A stretch of DNA of 28,420 nt from Eubacterium sp. (GTDB lineage Bacteria > Bacillota_A > Clostridia > Lachnospirales > Lachnospiraceae). Under the pieces are notes generated by a model. The model was not told the origin of the DNA, did not search any database, and saw only the letters and a list, made by a program, of their open reading frames with translations. Shown in pieces: positions 7,811-15,365 of the stretch (position 1 is the first letter of the stretch; each line of letters opens with the position of its first letter). Position numbers and translations under genes: made by a program. The stretch spans positions 1-28,420 of the forward strand of contig JAILEL010000185.1 in the NCBI GenBank assembly GCA_024687845.1. Reading direction: 5' to 3'.

Positions 7811-9015
7811 GAATTAAAAAGATAAAAGATAATATCGAATCTGCAGACAGTATTCTTTTTGTTCCCGCTATGCTGGATATGCATTTTCCTCTTCTGAAAT
7901 ATGCATTTTATTCAAAAGATTATTACCCTGTTGTAATGGATGAAGAGGATGGTATCACTGATATAGGTCTTAAATATATCAATCATGATATGTGTTACCC
8001 TTTATCTCAGATAGTTGGACAAATGGTAAAAACCTTAGATAGTGGGAAATATGATGTTACAAAAGTCAAGCTTCTAATGCCTACTGCTGGAGATGCTTGC
8101 AGAGGAGCTAATTATACGGGTGCACTTAGGCGTGCTATGCAAGATGCAGGATATGGTTTTGTTCCTGTTCTCACATTAAATGTCAGAGACTATGAACCTG
8201 AAAGTATGATGAAGTTTGATTTTTCTATGGTATGGCGAGCTCTTTTTGGAATGTACTATGGAGATATTTTAATGGTACTCCTTCATGCTACAAGACCATA
8301 TGAACGTAAAAAAGGTGTTGCAAATAAACTGTGGAATAAGTGGATTAAAATTCTTTCACAAGATATGATATCGGGAAAGAATCTTTCGCTTTTATATATG
8401 CATAGAAATTTCAGACTGATGTGTAAAGACTTTTCCAGAATAAGAAGAAAAGAAACAAAGAAACAAGTTATTGGTCTGGTAGGGGAGCTATATGTTAAAT
8501 ACTGCCATCTTGGAAATTGGGATGTGGTTGATTTTATTGAAAACCAGGGGGCTGAAATACATGTAAATCCATTATCCTATTATGCATTATACTATATGGA
8601 TACTCATATGATCAGAAAGAAGACACTTGAAGCTAAGGGCGCAAGACTTCTGATGAAGCTTTTTGAATTGATTCAAAAGGATATGATAAGGGCTCTTCAC
8701 CAGTATGGATATTTCTCACTGCCTCCTTACTGGCAGATGAAGAAAGAAGCTCATGGATTTGTTAATTATAATGTAAGAAGTGGCGATGGATGGCTGATAG
8801 GTGCTGAAGCAGTTGGATATATTAAGCATGGAGTTGAAAAGGTCTTTGCGGCACAACCCTTTGGATGTATGGTAAATCACTGTGCTGGTAGAGGTCTATA
8901 TCCATCACTTACTCGAAAGCTTGGCAAAGGGTATATAGTTAGTACTGATGTGGATTCCAGTGCATCAAAGCTGAATTATTATAACAGACTTCTTATGTTG
9001 ATGCATGGTATGTAA
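7807..9015 (+). CDS. Stand-alone 2-hydroxyacyl-CoA dehydratase/activase-related protein (COG3581 type)
   Basis: This 402-residue protein resembles the C-terminal third of the very long fused 2-hydroxyacyl-CoA dehydratase activase proteins of anaerobes (BcrAD/DUF2229/COG3581 group). Family-like segments are ILFVPAMLDMHFPLLKYAF, GLKYINHDMCYP, GQMVKTLDSGKYD, MPTAGDACRGANYTG, YYGDILMVLLHATRPYE and PFGCMVNHCAGRG near the end. Conserved cysteines in DMCYP, DACRGA and GCMVNHC could ligate an iron-sulfur cluster, as in HgdB/HgdC-type systems. No activase ATPase domain is present here and none is nearby. The ATGA overlap with the histidine kinase indicates coupled translation. The family link is good; any reaction is unknown. 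Confidence 0.75.
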   Translation: MRIKKIKDNIESADSILFVPAMLDMHFPLLKYAFYSKDYYPVVMDEEDGITDIGLKYINHDMCYPLSQIVGQMVKTLDSGKYDVTKVKLLMPTAGDACRGANYTGALRRAMQDAGYGFVPVLTLNVRDYEPESMMKFDFSMVWRALFGMYYGDILMVLLHATRPYERKKGVANKLWNKWIKILSQDMISGKNLSLLYMHRNFRLMCKDFSRIRRKETKKQVIGLVGELYVKYCHLGNWDVVDFIENQGAEIHVNPLSYYALYYMDTHMIRKKTLEAKGARLLMKLFELIQKDMIRALHQYGYFSLPPYWQMKKEAHGFVNYNVRSGDGWLIGAEAVGYIKHGVEKVFAAQPFGCMVNHCAGRGLYPSLTRKLGKGYIVSTDVDSSASKLNYYNRLLMLMHGM

Positions 9016-9097
9016 ACAGTATTATTCCTATAAAACGAAACGTCTTGTTAAAGATATATATAAATATCAACTATCTCTTTTATAAATCCGTCATTTA

Positions 9098-9106
9098 TGC
9101 TAAAAT
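9098..9106 (+). promoter_or_regulatory. Extended -10 promoter (TGCTAAAAT) before the GNAT gene
   Basis: TG-N-TAAAAT lies in the 152-bp gap after the COG3581-type gene, about 60 bp before the GNAT start. The -35 position (about 9078-9083) is a poor TTTTAT, consistent with an extended -10 promoter. Confidence 0.45.
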
Positions 9107-9167
9107 ATATATTGTGAGTAATTTAAATAGAATTTAATGCGTTATTCTTATACGAGGGGTAATTATT

Positions 9168-9617
9168 ATGGGTGTTAAGAATGGTATTAATATAGATGTC
9201 AGGCCTGTCACCTGTGACGACGCTGCTGAAGTCTGTAACCTTTGTTGCACGGATCTGGGGTATCAATGTGACAAAACTTTGGTTAAGGAAAGAATCAGTC
9301 AGCTGGACTCAGGGAGAGAGGCTGTTTTTGTTGCTATACTTGATGGATATATTGTTGGATTTATTCACGTGGAAAAATATAATACTTTATATTTTGAAAC
9401 AATGGCAAATATTCTAGGTATTGCAGTAAGCAGTAAATATAGAAAAATGGGAGTTGGAAAAGCTCTTATAGAACAGTCTGAAGAATGGGCAAATGAAAAT
9501 GATATTGCTTTAATGAGACTGAATACTGGTTTAGGCAGAAAAGGAGCCCATGAATTCTACAAACATATGGGATATGGTTCTGAGAAGGAACAGTTAAGAT
9601 TTGTAAAAAGACTGTAA
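9168..9617 (+). CDS. GNAT-family N-acetyltransferase
   Basis: The 149-residue protein has the GNAT order: an N-terminal strand with DVRPVTCDDAAEVCNL, a central strand pair around VFVAILDGYIVGFIHV, then the acetyl-CoA loop motif A, LGIAVSSKYRKMGVGKALIEQ (R-K-M-G-V-G-K-A), and a C-terminal GAHEFYKHMGY. These enzymes transfer the acetyl group of acetyl-CoA to an amine; the acceptor cannot be told. The ribosome site GAGGGG stands nine bases before the ATG. The next gene follows after 15 nt, so the two probably share an mRNA that ends at the 10297-10333 terminator. Confidence 0.9.
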   Translation: MGVKNGINIDVRPVTCDDAAEVCNLCCTDLGYQCDKTLVKERISQLDSGREAVFVAILDGYIVGFIHVEKYNTLYFETMANILGIAVSSKYRKMGVGKALIEQSEEWANENDIALMRLNTGLGRKGAHEFYKHMGYGSEKEQLRFVKRL

Positions 9618-9632
9618 AGGGGGGATACTAAC

Positions 9633-10268
9633 ATGGACATTTCAAAAATCACCGTAAATGCACAAAGTAGTATAATGATTGATATTGGAAAGAAAATATA
9701 TTTTGATCCATATGATATTGATGAGGCAACATATGATGCAGATTATATTTTTCTTACACATGATCATTATGAGCATATGTCTATTCCTGATATACACAAG
9801 ATTCTAAATGTTGAAACAACCTTTGTTTTACCAGTTGCTTTGGAATCTCTTCTCCGTAGAAGTACAACAATTGGTGCTATTAAAAGGGTTATACCAGGAC
9901 AGGAATATGAGACTAATGATTTTACTTTTAAAACAATTCCTTCCTATAACATTACAAAACCGTTCCATCCTAAGAGTGCCGGTTATGTAGGATATGTCAT
10001 AAATATCGAAGGAACTACCATTTTCATTCCCGGTGACACAGATGCGACAAAAGAAGCAGAAGAAGTAAAATGTGATATAGCAATTGTTCCTGTTGGTGGC
10101 AAATTTACTATGGATTACATAGAAGCTGCAGAATTGGTAAATATAATCAAACCCAAATATGCTATCCCAACTCACTATGGTACAGTTGTTGGTGAGAAAA
10201 CAGATGGTGATTCTTTTAAGAAACTGGTAGATAAAGATATTCAGGTAGAAATTAAATTATCATTTTAA
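9633..10268 (+). CDS. Metallo-beta-lactamase-fold hydrolase (UlaG/UPF0173-like)
   Basis: The 211-residue protein begins with a strand pair ending in KIYFDPYDID, then has the metal-binding loop THDHYEH with His43, His45 and His48. Further ligand candidates are His112, Asp135 in PGDTD and His181 in PTHYGT, the spacing found in small UlaG/UPF0173-like hydrolases. The usual HxHxDH Asp is Glu here (HDHYEH), a conservative but uncommon change at a metal-ligand position. It is cytosolic with no signal peptide. The substrate is unknown. A strong AAGGGGGG ribosome site precedes the ATG, and a terminator follows 28 nt after the stop. Confidence 0.88.
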   Translation: MDISKITVNAQSSIMIDIGKKIYFDPYDIDEATYDADYIFLTHDHYEHMSIPDIHKILNVETTFVLPVALESLLRRSTTIGAIKRVIPGQEYETNDFTFKTIPSYNITKPFHPKSAGYVGYVINIEGTTIFIPGDTDATKEAEEVKCDIAIVPVGGKFTMDYIEAAELVNIIKPKYAIPTHYGTVVGEKTDGDSFKKLVDKDIQVEIKLSF

Positions 10269-10296
10269 TCTGTATCAGATATATTATTTTATTATG

Positions 10297-10333
10297 GGTG
10301 ACAGTGAAAGGGTAGATTTGCTGTCACCTTTTT
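10297..10333 (+). terminator. Intrinsic terminator after the GNAT/hydrolase genes
   Basis: GGTGACAG at 10297-10304 pairs perfectly with CTGTCACC at 10321-10328 across a 16-nt loop and is followed by five T. Confidence 0.8.
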
Positions 10334-10377
10334 GATAAGATGTTATGGAAAAGAATTAAAGGAAAAGAATATGCAAA

Positions 10378-11460
10378 ATGAAAAGTTCAGTTAAGATTTA
10401 TGGGATAGCCTTTTTAATAGCGTTTTTGATTGTTACACTAATTCTTTCTATTCAGTGGTCTAAAATAAATAAATCAATGGAGCAGCAATACTCTTCAATG
10501 CATGAAAGAATCTGTAAAAATGTTTTAGAAAAAGGATATAGTAAATATATATTAGATAATGATGATGATGATAAATTTGAGCAGTATCGTTGTTACATTA
10601 CTAATATTTCAGATGGAGTTAATAATTCAATCTCTGATTCGGATAATTCCAGCAGAGAAATGGTAACAGATGTATTTAGATATTATGATAAAGACATGAA
10701 CAGTATCATGAAAGATAATACTCTTATGCTGATTACTGTTGAATCTGAAGGCGACTCTAAAACACGTATATATTATACATACGAAGATGATTCTTTCAAA
10801 GAACAAATGCAGGGAATCATAAATGAATATGGTAATAGAATAGGCACTGTAGTTTTTCATGTTACTGATGGATATATAAAAAATCACGAATTTATTCCTG
10901 CAAAGCTCACTTATTATAGTGTGGGACAGGGTGGTTCATTATCAAATGAAACTGCTCTTTTTACCAATGTGAAAGATAAAGAAAGTATGGAAAATGATGG
11001 GTATAGTTTTTATCATATAGATAATGAATTTACCCTTGGGCAGATAGGTAGTGGTAATGAAAATGAAGAAGGATTTGTAGTTTACTGTAGAGAAATAGAT
11101 TCTGAAAGAATGGAAAGAATTGATACTCTTTTAAAAGAAAGTCAGAAACTAAAACAGCATTCAAATGATGGACGGATTTTTATTAAGAAAAAGCAAGGTA
11201 TTTTCGCTAAAGAATATTTTACTCTCAATGAGTTTTCACCAGAGGATGGGGCAGGTCCATTTTATTCAGTTACCTATGAAAAGAAAAATACATTATTCGA
11301 TATTCTTTCTTATGCAACTATGGAAAAATATGGATTTGTTATGATTTTTATAATGATATTAGAAGTAATAGCAGGTATTATATTGGCGTTTGTTGGTGGA
11401 TATATTTACCAGAGAAGATTAAAAATTAAGGCTTTGAGTCAGGATAATGGGGGGATTTAA
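10378..11460 (+). CDS. Two-TM membrane protein of unknown function
   Basis: The 360-residue protein has TM1 at about 7-26, a large extracytoplasmic part (about 27-318) rich in Asp, Ser and Tyr, TM2 at about 320-343 (FVMIFIMILEVIAGIILAFVGGY) and a short basic cytoplasmic tail. The topology is that of a histidine-kinase sensor without the kinase. No domain is recognised. The stop is one base before the GTPase start, and the GTPase ribosome site lies inside this gene, so the two are coupled. The start is uncertain: AGGA at 10360-10363 is 14 bases from this ATG but seven from an out-of-frame ATG at 10371 that encodes only MQNEKFS. AT-rich codon use matches neighbouring genes. Confidence 0.7.
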   Translation: MKSSVKIYGIAFLIAFLIVTLILSIQWSKINKSMEQQYSSMHERICKNVLEKGYSKYILDNDDDDKFEQYRCYITNISDGVNNSISDSDNSSREMVTDVFRYYDKDMNSIMKDNTLMLITVESEGDSKTRIYYTYEDDSFKEQMQGIINEYGNRIGTVVFHVTDGYIKNHEFIPAKLTYYSVGQGGSLSNETALFTNVKDKESMENDGYSFYHIDNEFTLGQIGSGNENEEGFVVYCREIDSERMERIDTLLKESQKLKQHSNDGRIFIKKKQGIFAKEYFTLNEFSPEDGAGPFYSVTYEKKNTLFDILSYATMEKYGFVMIFIMILEVIAGIILAFVGGYIYQRRLKIKALSQDNGGI

Positions 11461-11461
11461 T

Positions 11462-12670
11462 ATGGAAGGCAGTATAATTGAAATCGATGATTATTTAATA
11501 GAACCTGCTGATAAGGCAAATATAGTTCTGATTGGTAACTCCGGTGTAGGTAAAACAACACTTATTAAAACTTTGCTTGCTGATGAAGATGTTCAGACAG
11601 AAACAACAAAGGAACTGAAGCTTTATGATTGTCCGCAGCTTAATTTCAGACTCATAGATACTATGGGATTTGAATATAGTTATTTAAAACAGGCAAAGGC
11701 TATAAATGCTATAAAAAAATGGTCAAAGGAATCCATAAAGAATAATGAATCTGATCGTCAGATCAACATGATCTGGTACTGCATAGATGGTACTTCAAAG
11801 AGATTTGTTAAGAAGCATGTAGATATGTTTATACGATCTACTTCAATATGGAGAAATGTTCCAATTATTGTTGTAATTACAAAATCTTACTCCAAGCTTG
11901 AAAGAGATGAGAATGTACGAATGGTAAAAGAGACCTTCCGTCAGCATCCTGAAGCTAATGAAAAGCTAAAAGCTATTATTCCTGTTGTTGCTTCTACCTA
12001 TCCGATAGATGATGGGGTAAATGTACTACCTTATGGACTTGATGAACTTCTTATCAAAACCGAAGAACTAATCCCAGAGGGAATGAATGCGGCTTCAAAA
12101 GACATTAGTATATATCAGTTAAAGCAGAAGAGGATGATTGCACATTCATTAGTTGGAGCATCAACACTTGCGGCTGCTACAATCGGTCTTTCGCCTATAC
12201 CTTTTTCAGATGGTGTACTTCTTACGCCACTTGAGGTGGTTGAAATCAAAAACCTGGCTAAAGTATATAATATTGATACAAATGAAAAGTCCAATGTTAT
12301 TCAAACAATAGTTGAGGCTGGAGCCGCAGGTATCGTAGGTAAAACTGCCCTTGGAATACTAAACGCAATACCTATTATAAATGTAGCTGCTGAGGTTCTT
12401 AATGCAGTGGTAGCTGCATCAGTAGTTGCAGCCTTAGGTGAAGGATGTATATTTGTATTTGAACAGATTGAAAATGGTAGCCGTTCTGCGGAAGATCTAG
12501 ATTGGATAAAGAATGTAGTCGAATCTGAAGCAACCTCCAAAATTCTCAAGAAGCTTAATCCGATAATTGAAGAAATACAGGAAAAAGCTCGACTTAAGAA
12601 AATAAATACTAAAGATATCGTAGCAATTATTTTGAAGAATATCAAAGAACCTGATAAGTTGTCTAAATAA
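11462..12670 (+). CDS. P-loop GTPase with C-terminal hydrophobic (DUF697/YcjF-like) domain
   Basis: The 402-residue protein starts at the ATG at 11462, seven bases after a GGGGGG ribosome site; an in-frame ATG at 11447 lies within the previous gene. The G domain (about 18-195) has G1 GNSGVGKTT at 25-33, G3 DTMG at 66-69 and a G4 region VVITKSYS near 141, in which the usual Asp of the (N/T)KxD base-recognition motif is absent. Residues about 222-340 form a hydrophobic, Ala/Gly-rich domain with IGLSPIPFSDG and NAIPIINVAAEV, like the DUF697 (YcjF) tail that associates with membranes. The C-terminus is a basic helix. It probably acts at the membrane with the coupled upstream two-TM protein; the process is unknown. 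Confidence 0.78.
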   Translation: MEGSIIEIDDYLIEPADKANIVLIGNSGVGKTTLIKTLLADEDVQTETTKELKLYDCPQLNFRLIDTMGFEYSYLKQAKAINAIKKWSKESIKNNESDRQINMIWYCIDGTSKRFVKKHVDMFIRSTSIWRNVPIIVVITKSYSKLERDENVRMVKETFRQHPEANEKLKAIIPVVASTYPIDDGVNVLPYGLDELLIKTEELIPEGMNAASKDISIYQLKQKRMIAHSLVGASTLAAATIGLSPIPFSDGVLLTPLEVVEIKNLAKVYNIDTNEKSNVIQTIVEAGAAGIVGKTALGILNAIPIINVAAEVLNAVVAASVVAALGEGCIFVFEQIENGSRSAEDLDWIKNVVESEATSKILKKLNPIIEEIQEKARLKKINTKDIVAIILKNIKEPDKLSK

Positions 12671-12752
12671 TTCCTTATAAGTAATCTTTCAGTGTCTATA
12701 GTTTTATTCATATGATTGTATTCATTTAATTGTACGTTTTGTACACCAAAAC

Positions 12753-12801
12753 AATCCTTACTAAATAGTATTATTAATATATTATTTGTAAGGATTTTTT
12801 T
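12753..12801 (+). terminator. Intrinsic terminator after the GTPase gene
   Basis: AATCCTTAC at 12753-12761 pairs perfectly with GTAAGGATT at 12788-12796. The 26-nt AT-rich loop can pair further in part, and T runs to 12801. It separates the membrane protein/GTPase transcript from the kinase. Confidence 0.75.
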
Positions 12802-12822
12802 GATAGAATGGAGGACAGTTAT

Positions 12823-12944
12823 ATGAAAGAAAATAATACTCAGCCTGAAAGAGAAATGATAAACACATTTATTTTAGGGCTTATTATGTAGAAGTAACAA
12901 CAAGATGTTCAGAAAAGCTTTTAAATGCAGGAATTTCAAATTAA
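12823..12944 (+). pseudogene. Small ORF with strong ribosome site, possibly frameshifted
   Basis: GGAGG at 12810-12814 stands eight bases before ATG 12823, an ideal translation start. The frame gives 22 residues (MKENNTQPEREMINTFILGL then IM) and stops at 12889. The -1 frame is open from 12849 and continues YYVEVTTRCSEKLLNAGISN, with a stop at 12942, right before the kinase ribosome site. A single base change around 12875-12888 would join both parts into a protein of about 40 residues that fills the gap exactly. It could instead be a 22-residue leader peptide. No homologue is recognised. Confidence 0.35.
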
Positions 12945-12957
12945 TGGAGCTAACAAA

Positions 12958-14148
12958 ATGGATATTGATTCATATATTAAGTCAACCTATACGATTGAAC
13001 GATATTTTGGTCAAAAACAGAATATTATGTTGATCCGGAGTAAGATTGATAAAAAACAATATGTTTTAAAATGTATTAAAGTATATGAAAGAGCGATTTA
13101 TGATATTTTAAAAGAACATGAAATAGATGGAGTTCCAAAGATTTATGAACTTATGGAAACGCCTGAAAAGGTCTATATAATTGAAAGCTATATTGAAGGA
13201 AATAATCTTGATGATTTTTTACAAAAAGATATAGATGAATTACGTCTGATTTATCATGAATTGAAAGATAAAAAGAGTATTTTGGTAAAAATAATATGTG
13301 ACATATGCAATATACTTACAGACATACATGGCCTAACTCCTCCTGTTATACATAGAGATATTAAACCTGAAAATATAATCATTTCCAACGATGGCTCTGT
13401 CCATCTTGTGGACTTTAATATTGCAAGAAGATATACCGGATTATCGCAGAAGGATACCGTTGCTATGGGAACATCATACTTTGCTGCTCCTGAACAATAT
13501 GGAACTGGTGAAAGCGATAGCAGAACTGATATTTATGGTCTAGGTGCTACAGTAAAATACCTTGCAACAAATAATCAAATTAATTCAGAAAAAATAAATG
13601 CATTTATCAGTAAATGTATGGAATATTCACCAGAAAACAGGTTTGAAAATGCTGAAAATGCCCGACTTTTTTTATTAAACTATACCTGTTCAACCAGTAT
13701 CTTGAAAACAGCAACAAAAACTGGTAAAAAATGGAATAAAATAATTCCTGCTAATTACAAATGTAAAAAATGTGGTGATAATTTTCAGATCGATTCTTAC
13801 AGAAGATTTATTCAATGTCCTGCATGTAAAGATAGAACTGAATTTAATGGTTTTAATTATATGGATATTGATTGGAACTCAAGCGCATACTCATCAGTTG
13901 AGTGGTGGACAGACTGTCCTGTTTGCAGAAGTCCTAACATGTATCTTGGGGCTGAAGGGAAGAAATGGAAATGTCCAGATTGTGGTTATACTCTTGGTAA
14001 GGATGAAAAAGATAATACAGTTTTCTGGTTCTGTGATGAATGTGATGCATACCTAAATATCCAGCAAAACTTTAATGCAGATAAAGGAACTTGGAAATGT
14101 ACTGAATGTGACTTTGTTAATGATGTTTCAGAAGATAATATTATTTGA
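12958..14148 (+). CDS. Ser/Thr protein kinase with three C-terminal zinc ribbons
   Basis: The start is the ATG at 12958, eight bases after GGAG; an ATG at 12925 lacks a ribosome site. The kinase domain is at about 10-245 of 396 residues: Lys38 in YVLKCIK, HRDIKPEN at 132-139, DFN at 152-154 in place of DFG, APE at 177-179 and DIYGLGA at 191-197. Catalytic Asp134, Asn139 and metal-binding Asp152 are intact, but the glycine-rich loop is reduced to one Gly. Residues 267-390 hold three CxxC/CxxC ribbons (Cys 269/272/287/290, 320/323/339/342 and 359/362/381/384), with Trp-Lys before the last pair of ribbons 2 and 3. There is no TM helix and no PASTA domain, so it is not PrkC. Zinc ribbons fused to bacterial kinases probably serve partner or nucleic-acid binding; the substrate is unknown. 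Confidence 0.85.
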   Translation: MDIDSYIKSTYTIERYFGQKQNIMLIRSKIDKKQYVLKCIKVYERAIYDILKEHEIDGVPKIYELMETPEKVYIIESYIEGNNLDDFLQKDIDELRLIYHELKDKKSILVKIICDICNILTDIHGLTPPVIHRDIKPENIIISNDGSVHLVDFNIARRYTGLSQKDTVAMGTSYFAAPEQYGTGESDSRTDIYGLGATVKYLATNNQINSEKINAFISKCMEYSPENRFENAENARLFLLNYTCSTSILKTATKTGKKWNKIIPANYKCKKCGDNFQIDSYRRFIQCPACKDRTEFNGFNYMDIDWNSSAYSSVEWWTDCPVCRSPNMYLGAEGKKWKCPDCGYTLGKDEKDNTVFWFCDECDAYLNIQQNFNADKGTWKCTECDFVNDVSEDNII

Positions 14149-14223
14149 TTCTCGCTGTCATAATATCCACACCTAATAACTCATTTCATTAGTTGAAGAT
14201 TCATAATGAGCGTGTTATAGTTT

Positions 14224-14280
14224 AACATATCATTGAAGTGTTTATTTTACAGTCCAATGATATGTTTTATTTTATTTTTT
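14224..14280 (+). terminator. Intrinsic terminator after the kinase gene
   Basis: AACATATCATTG at 14224-14235 and CAATGATATGTT at 14255-14266 form a perfect 12-bp stem with a 19-nt loop, followed by a T-rich tract to 14280. The ribosome site of the next gene follows at once. Confidence 0.8.
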
Positions 14281-14297
14281 AAGGAGTAATAATCGAT

Positions 14298-14774
14298 ATG
14301 GAACTTAATGTGGATATTTTTTCAATACTTGATAAAAAATGGGCACTGCTTACAGCTGGAACAAAGGATCATTTCAATTCTATGACTATCAGCTGGGGTG
14401 GTATGGGTACAATTTGGGGTAAACCAGTTGTAACAACCTATGTCAGAACTTCTAGATATACTCATGAATTTATGGATGACAATGAATACTTTACTCTTAG
14501 TTTTTATCCGGATGAAAAGAAAAGTATATTAGGTGTATTTGGTTCAAAGTCTGGAAGAGATATTGACAAAATGAATTACGAAGGTCTTACTCTTAAGGAA
14601 GCTGGAAACTCAATTACATTTGAAGAAGCAGAGATAACACTTGTATGTAAGAAGCTTTTTAAGCAAAGACTTGATGAGGCAAATATGCCAAAAGATATAG
14701 TTGATTCCTTTTATAAAGAAGATGCACCACATGATATGTATATTGGTGAAGTTGTAGATATCATAAAAAAATAA
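14298..14774 (+). CDS. Flavin reductase-like domain protein
   Basis: The 158-residue protein matches small FMN-binding split-barrel flavin reductase-like proteins of anaerobes: WALLTAGTKDHFNSMTISWGGMG near the start (flavin-binding Asn-x-Met-Thr-x-Ser), a central VRTSRYTHEFMDDNEYFTLSF, and GEVVDIIKK at the end. Such proteins bind FMN and reduce flavins or act in redox stress response; the partner is unknown. AAGGAG stands 12 bases before the ATG. It lies between two promoter/terminator structures and is probably transcribed alone. Confidence 0.85.
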   Translation: MELNVDIFSILDKKWALLTAGTKDHFNSMTISWGGMGTIWGKPVVTTYVRTSRYTHEFMDDNEYFTLSFYPDEKKSILGVFGSKSGRDIDKMNYEGLTLKEAGNSITFEEAEITLVCKKLFKQRLDEANMPKDIVDSFYKEDAPHDMYIGEVVDIIKK

Positions 14775-14803
14775 ATCTTTTTCTACATTATTTTCGTGAT
14801 TTA

Positions 14804-14840
14804 TGGTATAGTTGTGTTTTATGAAAACATAATAGCTATA
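14804..14840 (+). promoter_or_regulatory. Extended -10 promoter overlapped by an inverted repeat
   Basis: TGGTATAGT at 14804-14812 fits an extended -10 box. From 14807 an imperfect dyad follows: TATAG, TTGTGTTTT, loop ATG, AAAACATAA, a 3-nt bulge, and CTATA ending at 14840. The dyad begins on the -10 box and lies about 65 bp before an HTH gene, so it could be the operator for autoregulation or a 5' mRNA hairpin. Confidence 0.4.
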
Positions 14841-14904
14841 AAGATTTGTTATAAGGAATTGATTATTCGACATAGACTCGATTTAAAGGGAGATGTCTCA
14901 GATT

Positions 14905-15336
14905 ATGAGTACAACTGATGATTTAATGGATAAGCTGACAACTGAGGTTTCCGATGAACGTTCGTTAGAGGAATATCTTGGTCGAATAGAACCCTATGCT
15001 GATATGGATTTCCTGGATTATTTTAGAAAGCTTATGGAAAAACATGATATTTCTAAAAGCTTTCTTGCTAATAATTCCTATATTTCAAGAGATGTCGTAT
15101 ATAAAATTCTTGATGGCTCACGTAGAGCTACAAGAAATAATCTTTTTGCACTCTGTCTGGCTGCACATTTTTCTATAGACGAGGTTGAAAAATGTCTTGT
15201 ATTATCTCATAACCAAAAGCTTTATCCAAAAGAACAGAGAGATGCGATTATCATATATGCAATTAACAGAAATATGACAATTATGGAATTAAACAATATT
15301 TTATATAGTAAGCATATGGAACTTATAGCAGAATAG
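14905..15336 (+). CDS. Helix-turn-helix (XRE-like) protein
   Basis: The 143-residue protein has an acidic N-terminal arm (DDLMDKLTTEVSDERSLEEYL) and a central HTH-like stretch DISKSFLANNSYISRDVVYKILDGSRRATRN followed by a four-helix tail with CLVLSHNQKLYPKEQRDAII. The HTH resembles XRE-type domains that recognise an operator. The ATG at 14905 is taken as the start because an ATG at 14893 directly abuts the GGGAG site and could not use it. It ends 29 nt before the cysteine synthase gene, so it may regulate or simply be co-transcribed with it. The target is unknown; the dyad at 14807-14840 is a candidate. Confidence 0.65.
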   Translation: MSTTDDLMDKLTTEVSDERSLEEYLGRIEPYADMDFLDYFRKLMEKHDISKSFLANNSYISRDVVYKILDGSRRATRNNLFALCLAAHFSIDEVEKCLVLSHNQKLYPKEQRDAIIIYAINRNMTIMELNNILYSKHMELIAE

Positions 15337-15365
15337 CAAAAGTATACGGAAATGAGGATGCATTT

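Noticed and set aside
10378..11460. Truncated histidine kinase
   Set aside because: The topology is similar, but the C-terminus after TM2 has no dimerisation helix remnant, and no kinase fragments follow; the GTPase gene begins at once.
12301..12711. 136-codon minus-strand ORF over the GTPase tail
   Set aside because: Its Ala/Ser-rich translation is the reverse reading of the Ala/Gly-rich DUF697-like segment; no ribosome site.
12739..12770. Promoter TTGTAC-17-TAAATA before the kinase
   Set aside because: It overlaps the terminator stem and the -10 match is poor; the true kinase promoter was not found.
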